DNA from: Hoeflea phototrophica DFL-43
GTDB lineage: Bacteria > Pseudomonadota > Alphaproteobacteria > Rhizobiales > Rhizobiaceae
DNA: 64,000 bases
NCBI RefSeq assembly: GCF_000154705.2
Contig: NZ_CM002917.1
Coordinates: 2,861,343 to 2,925,342, forward strand
Direction of reading: 5' to 3'
Each line of letters opens with the position of its first letter. Positions within the stretch are counted from its first letter, which is position 1. Of this stretch, positions 15,583-24,834 are shown one piece after another. The notes under the pieces are model-generated. The model saw nothing but the letters and a program-made list of their open reading frames with translations. It searched no databases and was not told where the DNA came from. Position numbers and translations under genes: made by a program.

Positions 15583-17197
15583 TCCCAACCACGCCGGTCG
15601 AGGCGAGATCTTGCTTGAGATGCGTGACATCCGCATCGACGGCTATTCCGATGAAAGCTGGCACGACATCATCAAGGGCGTCGACCTGACGCTCCGACGT
15701 GGCGAAATCATGGGGCTCATCGGAGAATCAGGTGCCGGCAAATCAACGCTGGGCAAGGCTGCCATGGGTTACACCCAGCCCGGTTGCCGGCTCACCGGCG
15801 GCTCGATCCTGTTTGACGGCATCGATCTGGTGAAAGCAAGTGACAAGGAAAAGCGTGCCCTCTGGGGCACACGCATAGCCTATGTCGCGCAATCGGCTGC
15901 AGCATCGTTCAATCCCGCCCATCGGCTGATCGATCAGACTGTCGAAGCAGCCAACCGCCGCAGTGTCCGCTCTGACGCAGAGTCCCGCGCTGACGCCGTG
16001 GAACTGTTCAAGGCGCTTCAACTCCCCAATCCGCAGACCATCGGCAGCCGATACCCGCACCAGGTATCAGGCGGTCAGTTGCAGCGGGTCATGACTGCCA
16101 TGGCGATGTCGCCGCGCCCCGACCTGATCATCTTCGATGAGCCAACGACCGCGCTTGATGTCACAACCCAGGTCGAAGTGCTTTCCGCCATGCGCACCAT
16201 TGTCGAGCAGTTTGATACTGCGGCCATCTACATCACCCACGATCTGGCGGTGGTGGCGCAGATGGCAGATTTCATCAAGGTGCTGCGCTACGGTGAGGAG
16301 GTCGAGCAGGCCCCCACCCGGCAGATGCTTGAAACGCCTTCGATGCCCTATACCAAGTCGCTCTGGTCAGTCCGCGCCCTTGAGAAACCGGAAGTCAAAG
16401 GCGAGGACATCATCCTGTCCGTCAACAACGTGGATGCCGCCTACGGTGATCTGAAAGTGCTGCATGACGTCTCGATATCACTGCCACGCGGGCGAACCGT
16501 GGCCGTCGTCGGAGAATCCGGTTCTGGAAAATCCACCACGGCACGCGTCATCACCGGACTTTTGCCACCACTCGCCGGCAGCGTGACGTTTAACGGCGAG
16601 CCCCTGCCAGCCGCCTTGAAGGACCGCAGCAAAGATCAATTGCAGCGCATCCAGATGATCTACCAGATGGCCGACACTGCAATGAATCCGCGTCAGACCG
16701 TTGAAGACATCATCGGCAGGCCGCTGGAATTCTACCTGGGCCTCAGGGGTAAAGAGCGCGAAAAGCGGATCATCGAGCTGCTCGAGATGATAGAGCTGGA
16801 CGAGAGCTTCATGGATCGGCTGCCGTCCGAACTGTCCGGCGGCCAGAAGCAGCGTATCTGCATCGCCCGCGCGCTGGCGGCAAAACCAGACATTATCATC
16901 TGCGATGAAGTCACCTCGGCGCTCGACCAGATCGTCCAGGAAGGCATCTTGCAGTTGCTGCTCCGGCTGCAGCGGGAATTCGGCATCACCTACCTCTTCA
17001 TCACCCATGACATCGCCACGGTGAAGGCAATTTCGGATGAGATCGTCGTGATGTTCCAGGGAGAGGTTGTTGAACAGGGACTGAAGAGCGAAATCCTCTC
17101 GCCCCCCTTCCCCGACTACACCAAACTACTCCTGTCATCGGTCCCGGAGATGGACCCGGACTGGCTGACCAACCTGCTCGGTGCACGAGAAAGCTGA
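15572..17197 (+). CDS. Fused double ATPase of peptide-type ABC importer (DppD-DppF fusion)
   Basis: Cytoplasmic ATPase of 541 residues holding two complete ABC domains in one chain. The first domain (about 10-260) has Walker A GESGAGKST, signature VSGGQLQRV, and Walker B LIIFDEPTTALD with the switch histidine in YITHDLAVV. The second (about 275-535) has GESGSGKST, LSGGQKQRICIA and DIIICDEVTSALD. Both sites look catalytically complete, except that Walker B of domain 2 reads CDEV, not DEP. In many importers these domains are separate DppD and DppF proteins. The gene overlaps the permease gene by 11 bases. It energises the importer formed with the genes at 13685 and 14662. Confidence 0.94.
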   Translation: MTNDPNHAGRGEILLEMRDIRIDGYSDESWHDIIKGVDLTLRRGEIMGLIGESGAGKSTLGKAAMGYTQPGCRLTGGSILFDGIDLVKASDKEKRALWGTRIAYVAQSAAASFNPAHRLIDQTVEAANRRSVRSDAESRADAVELFKALQLPNPQTIGSRYPHQVSGGQLQRVMTAMAMSPRPDLIIFDEPTTALDVTTQVEVLSAMRTIVEQFDTAAIYITHDLAVVAQMADFIKVLRYGEEVEQAPTRQMLETPSMPYTKSLWSVRALEKPEVKGEDIILSVNNVDAAYGDLKVLHDVSISLPRGRTVAVVGESGSGKSTTARVITGLLPPLAGSVTFNGEPLPAALKDRSKDQLQRIQMIYQMADTAMNPRQTVEDIIGRPLEFYLGLRGKEREKRIIELLEMIELDESFMDRLPSELSGGQKQRICIARALAAKPDIIICDEVTSALDQIVQEGILQLLLRLQREFGITYLFITHDIATVKAISDEIVVMFQGEVVEQGLKSEILSPPFPDYTKLLLSSVPEMDPDWLTNLLGARES

Positions 17198-17245
17198 ACC
17201 CGGATCAGGCAGTACCAAGGCAAGACAGCCTTGAGAGCACCTGCG

Positions 17246-17962
17246 TCAGCGCGCGAGCAGCGGCGGCAGATCGGACACGGACCCGATACAGATATCGGCA
17301 AGTTGTGACAGAGCCTCACGCGTCCCGGTGCCTGACAACACACCAACCGCAGCCCCCGCACCGGCTGCTCGGGCCATCTCCATGTCATGACGGTTGTCAC
17401 CCACCATCATGATCTCGGCTGGCGCAACGCCCAGATGCCGCGCAAAGCCCAGAAGCATACCCGGTTCCGGCTTTGGGCCATGGCCGCTGTCGTAGCCGGC
17501 GATGAAATCAATATGGTGTTCAAGCCCTAGCACCTCGACCGTGCGCCGGATGCCGTTTTCGCCATCACTGGACGCAATTCCGAGCTTGAAGCCGGAGGCT
17601 TGTAACTCACCCAAAAGCTGATCGAGATCGCAGATCGGCCAGGGCTTTTCTGCCCCCTCCACAAAGACCACATCCAGCAACGGCCCCAGATCGGCTGCAT
17701 CGTAAGGACTGCCATGGGCAACCATGTGGGCCGCGATCTCGGCAGCATTGGCGGCGGCAAACATGCTGTCGCCCGCTGTCGCCCCAGTTTCGGGATCCAT
17801 GCCGCAAGCACGCAACAGCCGGTCTGCGAGTTCGGTATCGCCGTCCGCAGCAAGCTGCGCTGACTTGCGGTTGGTTTCGGCCCATGTCCGGTCGAAATCG
17901 ACAAGTGTTCCATCCTTGTCGAAAAGGATCGCTTTCAGGGAGGCGGAAGGCTGCCATGTCAT
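17246..17962 (-). CDS. HAD-superfamily phosphatase (phosphoglycolate-phosphatase-like)
   Basis: HAD hydrolase of 238 residues. Motif I is LFDKDGTLVDFD (nucleophile Asp and acid/base Asp), motif II is LGIASSDGENG, and the C-terminal motif is PAEIMMVGDNRHDMEMARAAG. A helical cap lies between motifs I and II. The start at 17962 was chosen because motif I follows soon after; the open frame extends further but its upstream part lies in the promoter of the divergent esterase. It is convergent with the ATPase gene, 48 bases away. Likely dephosphorylates a small phosphorylated metabolite; the exact substrate is unknown. A second, distinct HAD phosphatase is at 22024-22755. Confidence 0.87.
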   Translation of the reverse strand: MTWQPSASLKAILFDKDGTLVDFDRTWAETNRKSAQLAADGDTELADRLLRACGMDPETGATAGDSMFAAANAAEIAAHMVAHGSPYDAADLGPLLDVVFVEGAEKPWPICDLDQLLGELQASGFKLGIASSDGENGIRRTVEVLGLEHHIDFIAGYDSGHGPKPEPGMLLGFARHLGVAPAEIMMVGDNRHDMEMARAAGAGAAVGVLSGTGTREALSQLADICIGSVSDLPPLLAR

Positions 17963-18040
17963 ATTCTGTTTTCCCGTTTGACAGATGCTGTGCATGGCGA
18001 TTGCATGAGCGTCAACCGCCGATCGGAAAGGTCCTGACCA

Positions 18041-18994
18041 TTGACCCAACGCCCCTCCCCCTATGACAGACTGCTGGACGCCGAGATCTGGGCTTTTGTG
18101 GACCGGTCACGCGCGCTCTACCCCGATGAAGCAACCGGTTTCGACCCCGCCGGCCAGCGCCGCATCTATGATGATTTATGCCAGGCCTTCGATGCGGGGC
18201 GACCGGAGGGAGTCGCGGTTGCGGACAGCAAAATCCAGGGCCCATCCGGATGCATACCGCTTCGTCACTACATGCCAGAGGCGGGAACCCCGCATGCCAT
18301 GGTGCTCTACCTGCATGGCGGTGGCTTTGTTGTCGGGGGCCTCGACAGCCATGACAGCATCTGCGCCGAACTCTGTCAGCGCACCGGCTTCGCAGTGACC
18401 GCGGTAGACTACAGGCTGGCACCGGAACATGTACATCCGGCACAGTTCGAGGATGCGCTTGCAGCCTTCCTGCATGTTGCGGGAAACGACGCAATACCCG
18501 TGATCCTGTGCGGCGACAGTGCCGGTGGCAATCTGGCCGCCACCGTCGCCTGGGCAACACGAAACGCAGCGCATCGGGCAAAAGGCCAGGTTCTGATCTA
18601 TCCGGCGCTCGGCAACGATGTGTCCACCGGAACCTTCGTGACCCACGCCGACGCCCCGATGCTCTCGACCGCTGACATGGTCTACTATGATGAAATCCGC
18701 GCATCTGGCGCGCCGCCAACCAACGATCCCGCCTTTACACCCCTGGCAGCCAAAGACTTCCGCGACATGCCACCGACCGTGGTGTTCACAGCGGAATGCG
18801 ACCCACTGGCCGGCGATGGAGAACCCTATTGCGAACGGATCCGCGACGCTGGCGGCAAAGCCATCTGCATCGAGGGCCACGGGCTGGTGCACGGCTATCT
18901 GCGCGCCCGCCATTCGTCCGCAAAGGCACGGGAGAGTTTCTCCGCCATGGTCAAAGCGATCTCGGCACTGGGCAGCGATGATTGGCGCTATTGA
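18041..18994 (+). CDS. Alpha/beta hydrolase, HSL-type esterase
   Basis: Esterase/lipase of the hormone-sensitive-lipase family, 317 residues. The oxyanion-hole motif is YLHGGGFVVGGLDSHD (near residue 90) and the nucleophile elbow is CGDSAGGNLAA (Ser near residue 156). The acid is probably in AECDPLAGDG and the catalytic His in GLVHGYLR. The start is a TTG at 18041, with GGAAAGG upstream. It probably hydrolyses short-chain carboxylic esters in the cytoplasm; no signal peptide is visible. It is divergent from the HAD phosphatase and convergent with the CocE-type hydrolase, with a 25-base gap. Confidence 0.9.
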   Translation: MTQRPSPYDRLLDAEIWAFVDRSRALYPDEATGFDPAGQRRIYDDLCQAFDAGRPEGVAVADSKIQGPSGCIPLRHYMPEAGTPHAMVLYLHGGGFVVGGLDSHDSICAELCQRTGFAVTAVDYRLAPEHVHPAQFEDALAAFLHVAGNDAIPVILCGDSAGGNLAATVAWATRNAAHRAKGQVLIYPALGNDVSTGTFVTHADAPMLSTADMVYYDEIRASGAPPTNDPAFTPLAAKDFRDMPPTVVFTAECDPLAGDGEPYCERIRDAGGKAICIEGHGLVHGYLRARHSSAKARESFSAMVKAISALGSDDWRY

Positions 18995-19019
18995 ACCAAG
19001 CACCGGAGCGTCGGTGCCC

Positions 19020-21038
19020 TCAGATGAACCGACGTGCGATCCGCTCGCTCCATTTGCGCTCAAACACTTGCGCGTCGTTCTCCGTCGCTGACAGGGTTCC
19101 GATGAGATAAAACCAGTTGCGGTCGCATCGCATTTCCATCTCCGCCACCGTGTGGGTGCGCCAGTCATCGCGACCGCCTGTTTGCTCCCAGCGAATATGC
19201 GCCGTTGCCGATTGCGGATCATCGGGATGGATCGACCATGTTTCGTGCGTGGTGCTGCCAGAGATCAGCCCATGCGCGAGGTCGCGGTTTTCGCCGGCAT
19301 CATTGAAGATCACGGTTTTCACCACGCCGGTCTCCGGATCGGTCTCACTGCTCCGCACCGATTGGGATGGCCTGAGGTTCTCGTGCTGCCAGGGTTCGGC
19401 TCCAACCGGCTTTTCAAAGCTGCATTCGTCTTCGTCGGCAAGTCTGGTGCGAACCGGCAGCTCCAGCCTCCCAGCCTCTAGGAGGACCGTTGCGCGTTCA
19501 GGCGACGGCCAGATGAAGGGCCAGTAGCTGGTTGATACCGCAATCCGCAGACGGTGCCCGGCGGGAATACGGTAGGCGATCTGATCCAGTGTGACGATTG
19601 TCTCGAACGTCTCACCGGGTGTGAGCAACTCCGGCGTTTCACTCGAATTGCGATGTGTGAGATTGAGCACGCCCATGGTGATCATCGCGGACGTGCCGTC
19701 GGGACGCAGATCGCAGAGCCGAACAGCCAGCTGCGCCATCGGCTTGTCGGCGCTCAGCCGCAGTCTCAGTTTTGGCGCTCCGACAATATCCAGCGGCGCT
19801 TCAAGCGCAAAGCCATCAAAACATGCCGATTTGAGGTCATCCGGCGTCTGCTCGCCGGGGAACTCGGGCCCATAGGCGAAGGGGAAAAACTCGCCCGCCT
19901 CCGCACCGCAGTCAACAGGCGATGAAACCACCTCCGGCTCGCTCATCGACGCCTCGCCAAGGCTGCCATCGCCCAATGTCAGATGCGTCGTTTTGACAGC
20001 AGGCGATGGCCACTCGGTCTCGGCGATCCAACGGCCGGGCCGTGCGTCGAACCAGCGCTCGGGCGCAATCGAATCCATCAGCCAGGTGCGGTAGGCCGGC
20101 AGCTCACCAGCGCCGTTGTCCACACCCTTGAGCCAGCGGCCCCACCAGCGTTTGGCCTCCTGCAAGAAACCGATCCGCGGTTCCGGTCCGGCATAATGCG
20201 GGTACTTGTGAATCCACGGCCCGACGATGCCTTTCACAGGTGCCTCGATGTTTTCGACCAGATGCGAAATCGTGTTGCGATAGCCATCATGCCAGCCGCC
20301 GATGGACAGCACCGCGGCTTCGATCGCGCTGTAATCCTCGCACACCGAGCCATGCTTCCAATAAGCATCGCGCGTCTGCCGCGATATCCATTCCTGCGCG
20401 AGAAACGGCATGTTCTCCAACCGCTCAAGCCAGATCTCGCGCCATCGCTCGCCGACCAGCATCGGATCCGGTGGCCGCGAGGAATAGGACAGCATGTTCG
20501 CTGCCCAGCCAAAATTCTCGCCGAGCAGGCAGCCGCCCTTGAAATGAATGTCATCGGCAAACCGGTCAACGGTCGAGCAGATCGTGATGATCGCCTTCAG
20601 CGCCGGCGGCCGGAGGGCTGCGACCTGCAGGCCGTTGAACCCACCCCAGGAAATCCCCATCATGCCAGCCGTGCCAGAACACCAGGGCTGCGCCGTTGCC
20701 CAGGCAATCACGTCGCAGGCATCCTGCAATTCCTGCGGGGTGTATTCATCCACCATCAGTCCTTCGGAATCTCCGTTTCCGCGCATGTCGACGCGGACGC
20801 AGGCATAACCCTGCCCCGCCATCCAGGGATGGGTCAGGCTGTCACGCACAATGGTACCGTCGCGTTTGCGGTAGGGCAGATGCTCGAGGATCACCGGCAC
20901 AGGAGCCTGTTCGGCATCCTTTGGCATCCAGATCCGTGCCGACAGCCGGCAGCCATCGGGCATGATGATGGATTGGTCCTCGATGACCACAACTTCGCGG
21001 TCGAACCCGGTTTCCACCTCCGGCATGAACGATGCCAT
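19020..21038 (-). CDS. CocE/NonD-family alpha/beta hydrolase
   Basis: Hydrolase of 672 residues in the CocE/NonD family (X-Pro dipeptidyl-peptidase S15 fold). The N-terminal catalytic domain starts with MPDGCRLSARIWMP and VILEHLPYRKRDG; the nucleophile elbow is GMMGISWGGFNGLQ (Ser near residue 130). A C-terminal jelly-roll domain carries PKLRLRLSADKPMAQLAVRLCDLRPDG and IPAGHRLRIAVSTSYWP. Members cleave esters or amides, including cocaine, acylated amino acids and proline peptides. No signal peptide is seen. It stands alone on the minus strand, with the FNR-type regulator gene 75 bases upstream in the same direction. Substrate unknown. Confidence 0.92.
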   Translation of the reverse strand: MASFMPEVETGFDREVVVIEDQSIIMPDGCRLSARIWMPKDAEQAPVPVILEHLPYRKRDGTIVRDSLTHPWMAGQGYACVRVDMRGNGDSEGLMVDEYTPQELQDACDVIAWATAQPWCSGTAGMMGISWGGFNGLQVAALRPPALKAIITICSTVDRFADDIHFKGGCLLGENFGWAANMLSYSSRPPDPMLVGERWREIWLERLENMPFLAQEWISRQTRDAYWKHGSVCEDYSAIEAAVLSIGGWHDGYRNTISHLVENIEAPVKGIVGPWIHKYPHYAGPEPRIGFLQEAKRWWGRWLKGVDNGAGELPAYRTWLMDSIAPERWFDARPGRWIAETEWPSPAVKTTHLTLGDGSLGEASMSEPEVVSSPVDCGAEAGEFFPFAYGPEFPGEQTPDDLKSACFDGFALEAPLDIVGAPKLRLRLSADKPMAQLAVRLCDLRPDGTSAMITMGVLNLTHRNSSETPELLTPGETFETIVTLDQIAYRIPAGHRLRIAVSTSYWPFIWPSPERATVLLEAGRLELPVRTRLADEDECSFEKPVGAEPWQHENLRPSQSVRSSETDPETGVVKTVIFNDAGENRDLAHGLISGSTTHETWSIHPDDPQSATAHIRWEQTGGRDDWRTHTVAEMEMRCDRNWFYLIGTLSATENDAQVFERKWSERIARRFI

Positions 21039-21113
21039 TTAGCCTTACTCCCTGAAATCACTCAGGCAATCAGTGTCATGCCGGTACCAATTCGGCAACC
21101 CGTGAGCCAGCAA

Positions 21114-21875
21114 TCAGTGAGCGGCGATGCGGTTGAGATCTTCTCTGGATTCCCCCGAATAGCGGATCAGTTCAGCGCTATCGAGCAGTTCGAAATGCTT
21201 CGAATCCACAATGCGAATAACATCATTGCGAGAAAGCATCTGAATATTGCGGCTCAGCGTCTCGGGTGTTGTGCCAAGGTAGTCGGCAATGTCCCGGCGG
21301 CTGAGCGGCACATGGACGATCGGATGCCGCGCCGCATCGCCACGCAAATGCTGGTTTTCGGACCGGCGGGAAAACACATAGATCAATGTGGCGACCCGCT
21401 GCATTGTGGTATGGCCATTGGTGATGGCCGCCCACTCGCGCGCGGCGTCCAGCTCGTCAAGCTTGGCCTTGTGCATTTCGTGCTCCACCTCGGGGTGGTC
21501 CGCAAGAAACCGCTCAAACGCCGGCCGGCTGATGGCGCACAGACTGACATCCGTCGCTGCCTCATAGGAGAACCGGGACTCTTCGGCAAACAACCGTCCG
21601 AAAAAATCCGATGGGAACAACAGTCCGACAATGTGGTCATCGCCATTGACCGAGGAGCTGGAAAGCTTGATCACCCCGTCGAAAATATTTCCGACAATGT
21701 CACAGGTCTCGCCTTGCGCCTGGATTACACTGCCCCGCGGATAAGTCCGCTGGTGTGCGATACGGTTGAGCTGCGCCATCGCATCGGTCGTTCCAGCCCT
21801 GCAGACGGTTCGGTTGTAAATGGGGCAATCGCCGCATTTGCCGCACATGCACGAGACATCAACCGCTTTGTTCAT
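21114..21875 (-). CDS. Crp/Fnr-family regulator with N-terminal cysteine cluster (FNR-type oxygen sensor)
   Basis: Regulator of 253 residues. The N-terminus carries Cys 9, 11, 14, 17 and 25, and a further cysteine is at residue 113. This matches the four-ligand pattern of FNR/FnrN [4Fe-4S] oxygen sensors, although there are more N-terminal cysteines than needed. A cyclic-nucleotide-type sensor domain (residues 40-140) and a long dimer helix precede the DNA-binding helix SRRDIADYLGTTPETLSR. Glu205, Ser208 and Arg209 there are the residues that read TTGAT-N4-ATCAA. It likely activates micro-oxic or anaerobic genes. No clear FNR box was found beside its neighbours, so targets are probably elsewhere. 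Confidence 0.9.
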   Translation of the reverse strand: MNKAVDVSCMCGKCGDCPIYNRTVCRAGTTDAMAQLNRIAHQRTYPRGSVIQAQGETCDIVGNIFDGVIKLSSSSVNGDDHIVGLLFPSDFFGRLFAEESRFSYEAATDVSLCAISRPAFERFLADHPEVEHEMHKAKLDELDAAREWAAITNGHTTMQRVATLIYVFSRRSENQHLRGDAARHPIVHVPLSRRDIADYLGTTPETLSRNIQMLSRNDVIRIVDSKHFELLDSAELIRYSGESREDLNRIAAH

Positions 21876-22023
21876 TTCAGGCCCCTTGGCGGTTCAGCTC
21901 CGATGATCATCTGCGGAATGGGGTAATCTTTACCGTTTATCACACCCATTTACCAGCGCCGCCACTCAATCCGACAGGCGGACACACGTCAAGAGTGTAT
22001 CGAAGGCAGGCTAAGCGCAGCGA

Positions 22024-22755
22024 TTAATTCGGCTTCAGCGCTGCAATCGCTTGAGGCAGATCTTTCAGACTGTCGATCAATATGTCCGCGCCCAGCTCCT
22101 CGACCGGAACATTGGTATAGCCGCCGCGAACCGCGACGCTCAACACTCCGGCCGCTTTGGCGGAATCAATGTCCGCCGGGCTGTCACCCACCATGATCGC
22201 CTTGCCTGCGGCCACACCCATCGCTGCCAGAGCATGCTCAAGCATATCGGGCGCCGGCTTTCGTTGAGGCCCCGTATCGCCGCCCACCACCACATCGACG
22301 ATTGCATCAAACCCGAAATGCTTGATCAGCTCACGGGTAAACTCCTCGGGTTTGTTGGTGACCACAGCAATGCGGACACCGGCTATATGATAAGCAGCAA
22401 CCATCTCCATGGCTCCCGGCATAAGCGCAGTCTGCCCTGTCAGGTGACGCCCGTAGATCGCCATCATTCTGTCCGTGGCACCAGCAAGCGCTTCGCCCTC
22501 GACAGGACGTTGCACGGCCGCATAGGCGCGTTCGACGAGTTTCTTAACACCATTGCCGATCATTCCCCGCACGGCATCGACCGACAGCGGTGGCAGATTG
22601 TCCTGCGCGAGCAATTCATTGGTTGCAGCGGCCAGATCAGGCACGGAGTCAATCAACGTCCCGTCCAAATCAAACAGCAAGGCCTCGGGCCAGGTCTTCT
22701 GACCAGGCTGCGCGTTCGCGGCGACAGTGGTATCGTTCACAACATATCCTTCCAT
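22024..22755 (-). CDS. gph: Phosphoglycolate phosphatase (HAD family)
   Basis: HAD phosphatase of 243 residues. Motif I is LLFDLDGTLIDSVPDLAAATNELL, motif II is VVTNKPEEFTRELI, and motifs III/IV are GPQRKPAPDMLEHAL and AIMVGDSPADIDSAKAAG. This combination with an alpha-helical cap (MIGNGVKKLVERA) is typical of Gph, which removes 2-phosphoglycolate formed in DNA repair or by oxygenation reactions. The start at 22755 (ATG) is preferred; a TTG nine bases upstream is possible. The RuBisCO-like protein in this window is not expected to make phosphoglycolate, so a housekeeping role is likely. It follows the flavoprotein gene at 22815 on the same strand. Confidence 0.88.
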   Translation of the reverse strand: MEGYVVNDTTVAANAQPGQKTWPEALLFDLDGTLIDSVPDLAAATNELLAQDNLPPLSVDAVRGMIGNGVKKLVERAYAAVQRPVEGEALAGATDRMMAIYGRHLTGQTALMPGAMEMVAAYHIAGVRIAVVTNKPEEFTRELIKHFGFDAIVDVVVGGDTGPQRKPAPDMLEHALAAMGVAAGKAIMVGDSPADIDSAKAAGVLSVAVRGGYTNVPVEELGADILIDSLKDLPQAIAALKPN

Positions 22756-22814
22756 TCTGACCAAGCAACCGGCAGCGACTGCCAGATCCCCGTGGCCCTA
22801 ATCATTCACGACTG

Positions 22815-24467
22815 TCAGGCAATCGTATCGGCGCGTCCCGCCTGGCGTCCGGAAAAGATGCAGCCGCCAAGAAAACTGCCCTCAAGCGCGTTGTAGCCAT
22901 GGTAGCCGCCGCCGCCGAAACCACTCACCTCTCCGGCCGCGAACAGGCCGGGGATCAGTTCACCCGAGCAATTGAACACCTGACCGTTCATGTCGGTCTC
23001 GAAGCCACCCAGCGTCTTGCGGGTTATGATGTTGAGCTTGATGGCAATCAGCGGGCCATTCTCCGGATCGAGAATACGGTGCGGCTTGGCAGTGCGCATC
23101 AGCCTGTCGCCGCGGTAGTTGCGCGCAGCATGGACGGCCATCAATTGCGCGTCCTTGGTGAACGGGTTGTCAACCTGGCTGTCACGCGCAACAATCTGGT
23201 CCCGCAGCTTCTCGAGTTGAATCAGATTGTCACCCTTCTTATTCATTTTCTCGACCAGCTCTTCCAAGCCATTGGCAACAATAAAGTCTTCGCCATGGCT
23301 TTTGAAAGCCTCTACCGCAGGCGTGGCCTTCTTGTTGAGCAACCGTTGCTGAACAACCTTGAGCCAGCTCTTGGCCGCAAAATCCGGATTCTGTTCAGAC
23401 CCGGACAGCGCCACCTCCTTCTTGAGGATCTTCTGGGTCATGATGAACCAGGAATAATCATGGCCCGTGGCCAGGATTTCCCGCAGGGTCGAAAGCGTAT
23501 CAAAGCCGGGCATGCAAGGCGGTTTGAGGCGGTTGCCAGTTGCATCGAACCACATGGCCGAGGGGCCCGGCAGGATCCGGATGCCATGGTTGGGCCAGAT
23601 CGGATCCCAGTTCTTCACACCTTCCGTGTAATGCCACATCCGGTCGGTGTTGATGCTCCGGCCACCGGCCGCTTCCGCGATCGCAATCATCCGGCCATCG
23701 ACATGCGCCGGCACGCCGGAAATCATGTTTTCCGGCGGCTCGCCCAAACGCTTGCGCGGCCAGGCCTTGCGCACCAGATCGAGATTGCCGCCAATCCCGC
23801 CGGAGGTGACAAGCACGCTCGGTGCACGCAGTTCGAAGTCGCCAATCACATCGCGGCTGGTAGACCGGCCCCGCTCGCTGGCGTCAGCAGCCAGGACCTC
23901 GCCTGAGACACCCGTGACGGCACTATTCTCGCTCAGCAGTGCGGAACACCTGTGGCGGAACTTGAGCGCGATCCGGCCGGCAGCGGCATGGGCGCGAACC
24001 CGCCTTTCAAATGGCTCGACAGTGCCCGGCCCAACGCCCCAGGTCAGATGAAACCGCGGCACCGAATTGCCGTGACCATTGGCGAAGGATCCGCCCCGTT
24101 CAGCCCAGCCCACGATGGGGAACCAGCGCATGCCCATCGCATGCAGCCATGGCCGCATTTCTCCAGCGGCAAAATCCACATAGGCCTCGGCCCATTTGCG
24201 CGGCCAGTAGTCTTCGGTTCGGTCGAACTGCGCCGATCCCATCCAGTCGTTGAGCGCCAGCTCACGGCTGTCGCGGATTCCCATGCGTCGCTGCTCGGGC
24301 GTGTCAACAAGGAACAATCCTCCCAGCGACCAGAATGCCTGTCCGCCGAGAAATTGCTCCGGCTCCTGATCGATAATGACAACGCTCTTGCCGCGGTCGG
24401 CCAGCTCAGACGCAGCGACCAAACCGGCAAGCCCACCGCCCACCACGATCACATCACATTGATCCAT
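22815..24467 (-). CDS. FAD-binding dehydrogenase (fumarate-reductase/ketosteroid-dehydrogenase-like, COG3573 type)
   Basis: Flavoprotein of 550 residues, starting with CDVIVVGGGLAGLVAASELADRG, the FAD Rossmann motif, and ending with the FAD_binding_2 signature GLFAAGEVSGFGGGGYHGYN plus GSFLGGCIFSGR. The ATG at 24467 has GGAGG ten bases upstream. Members of this family oxidise or reduce C-C double bonds beside a carbonyl; this subgroup is widespread but poorly characterised. It lacks a Tat or Sec signal and a heme domain, so it is cytoplasmic. It precedes gph on the same strand by 59 bases, possibly in one transcript. Substrate unknown. Confidence 0.9.
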   Translation of the reverse strand: MDQCDVIVVGGGLAGLVAASELADRGKSVVIIDQEPEQFLGGQAFWSLGGLFLVDTPEQRRMGIRDSRELALNDWMGSAQFDRTEDYWPRKWAEAYVDFAAGEMRPWLHAMGMRWFPIVGWAERGGSFANGHGNSVPRFHLTWGVGPGTVEPFERRVRAHAAAGRIALKFRHRCSALLSENSAVTGVSGEVLAADASERGRSTSRDVIGDFELRAPSVLVTSGGIGGNLDLVRKAWPRKRLGEPPENMISGVPAHVDGRMIAIAEAAGGRSINTDRMWHYTEGVKNWDPIWPNHGIRILPGPSAMWFDATGNRLKPPCMPGFDTLSTLREILATGHDYSWFIMTQKILKKEVALSGSEQNPDFAAKSWLKVVQQRLLNKKATPAVEAFKSHGEDFIVANGLEELVEKMNKKGDNLIQLEKLRDQIVARDSQVDNPFTKDAQLMAVHAARNYRGDRLMRTAKPHRILDPENGPLIAIKLNIITRKTLGGFETDMNGQVFNCSGELIPGLFAAGEVSGFGGGGYHGYNALEGSFLGGCIFSGRQAGRADTIA

Positions 24468-24834
24468 CCAGTCATGTCCTCCCGGCCAGTTGTTGGCCCT
24501 GGCCTCAATTCCGCAAGCATCACGAAACAACAGCATAGCGGAGCGCAACCAGTCACGTTCCACTCAACACCCTGATCATGCCAAAACCAGGCACGGGATT
24601 TATCTTACCTGAAGCAGCCTCACGTCAACACAAATTGCTGACGCCAAGGATAGTCCCGATATCGCTTTCAGACCTTTCTTCCGGCAACCCGTCCACCACT
24701 CAAGTCAATTGAAGATCCGGTCCTCCACGATCCGAAGCGCTCCTGCAACAGATGGAGACCAACCGGAGCACTTTGTGATTTCCTCAAGAAAACAACGAGA
24801 TGGAGTCACACAGTGAATCAGATTGCGAAACACT
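24468..24834. other. Intergenic region with no recognised gene
   Basis: About 370 bases between two minus-strand flavoprotein genes. It should contain the end of the 24835-26106 transcript and the promoter of the 24467 gene. The frames present have no convincing start or family features. I see no clear terminator hairpin with a T-run. Confidence 0.5.

Noticed and set aside
19983..21926. Plus-strand open frame of 647 codons
   Set aside because: Antisense to the CocE/NonD hydrolase and FNR-type genes; composition is typical of a shadow frame.
22899..23906. Plus-strand open frame of 335 codons
   Set aside because: Antisense to the FAD-binding dehydrogenase, which has complete N- and C-terminal FAD motifs.
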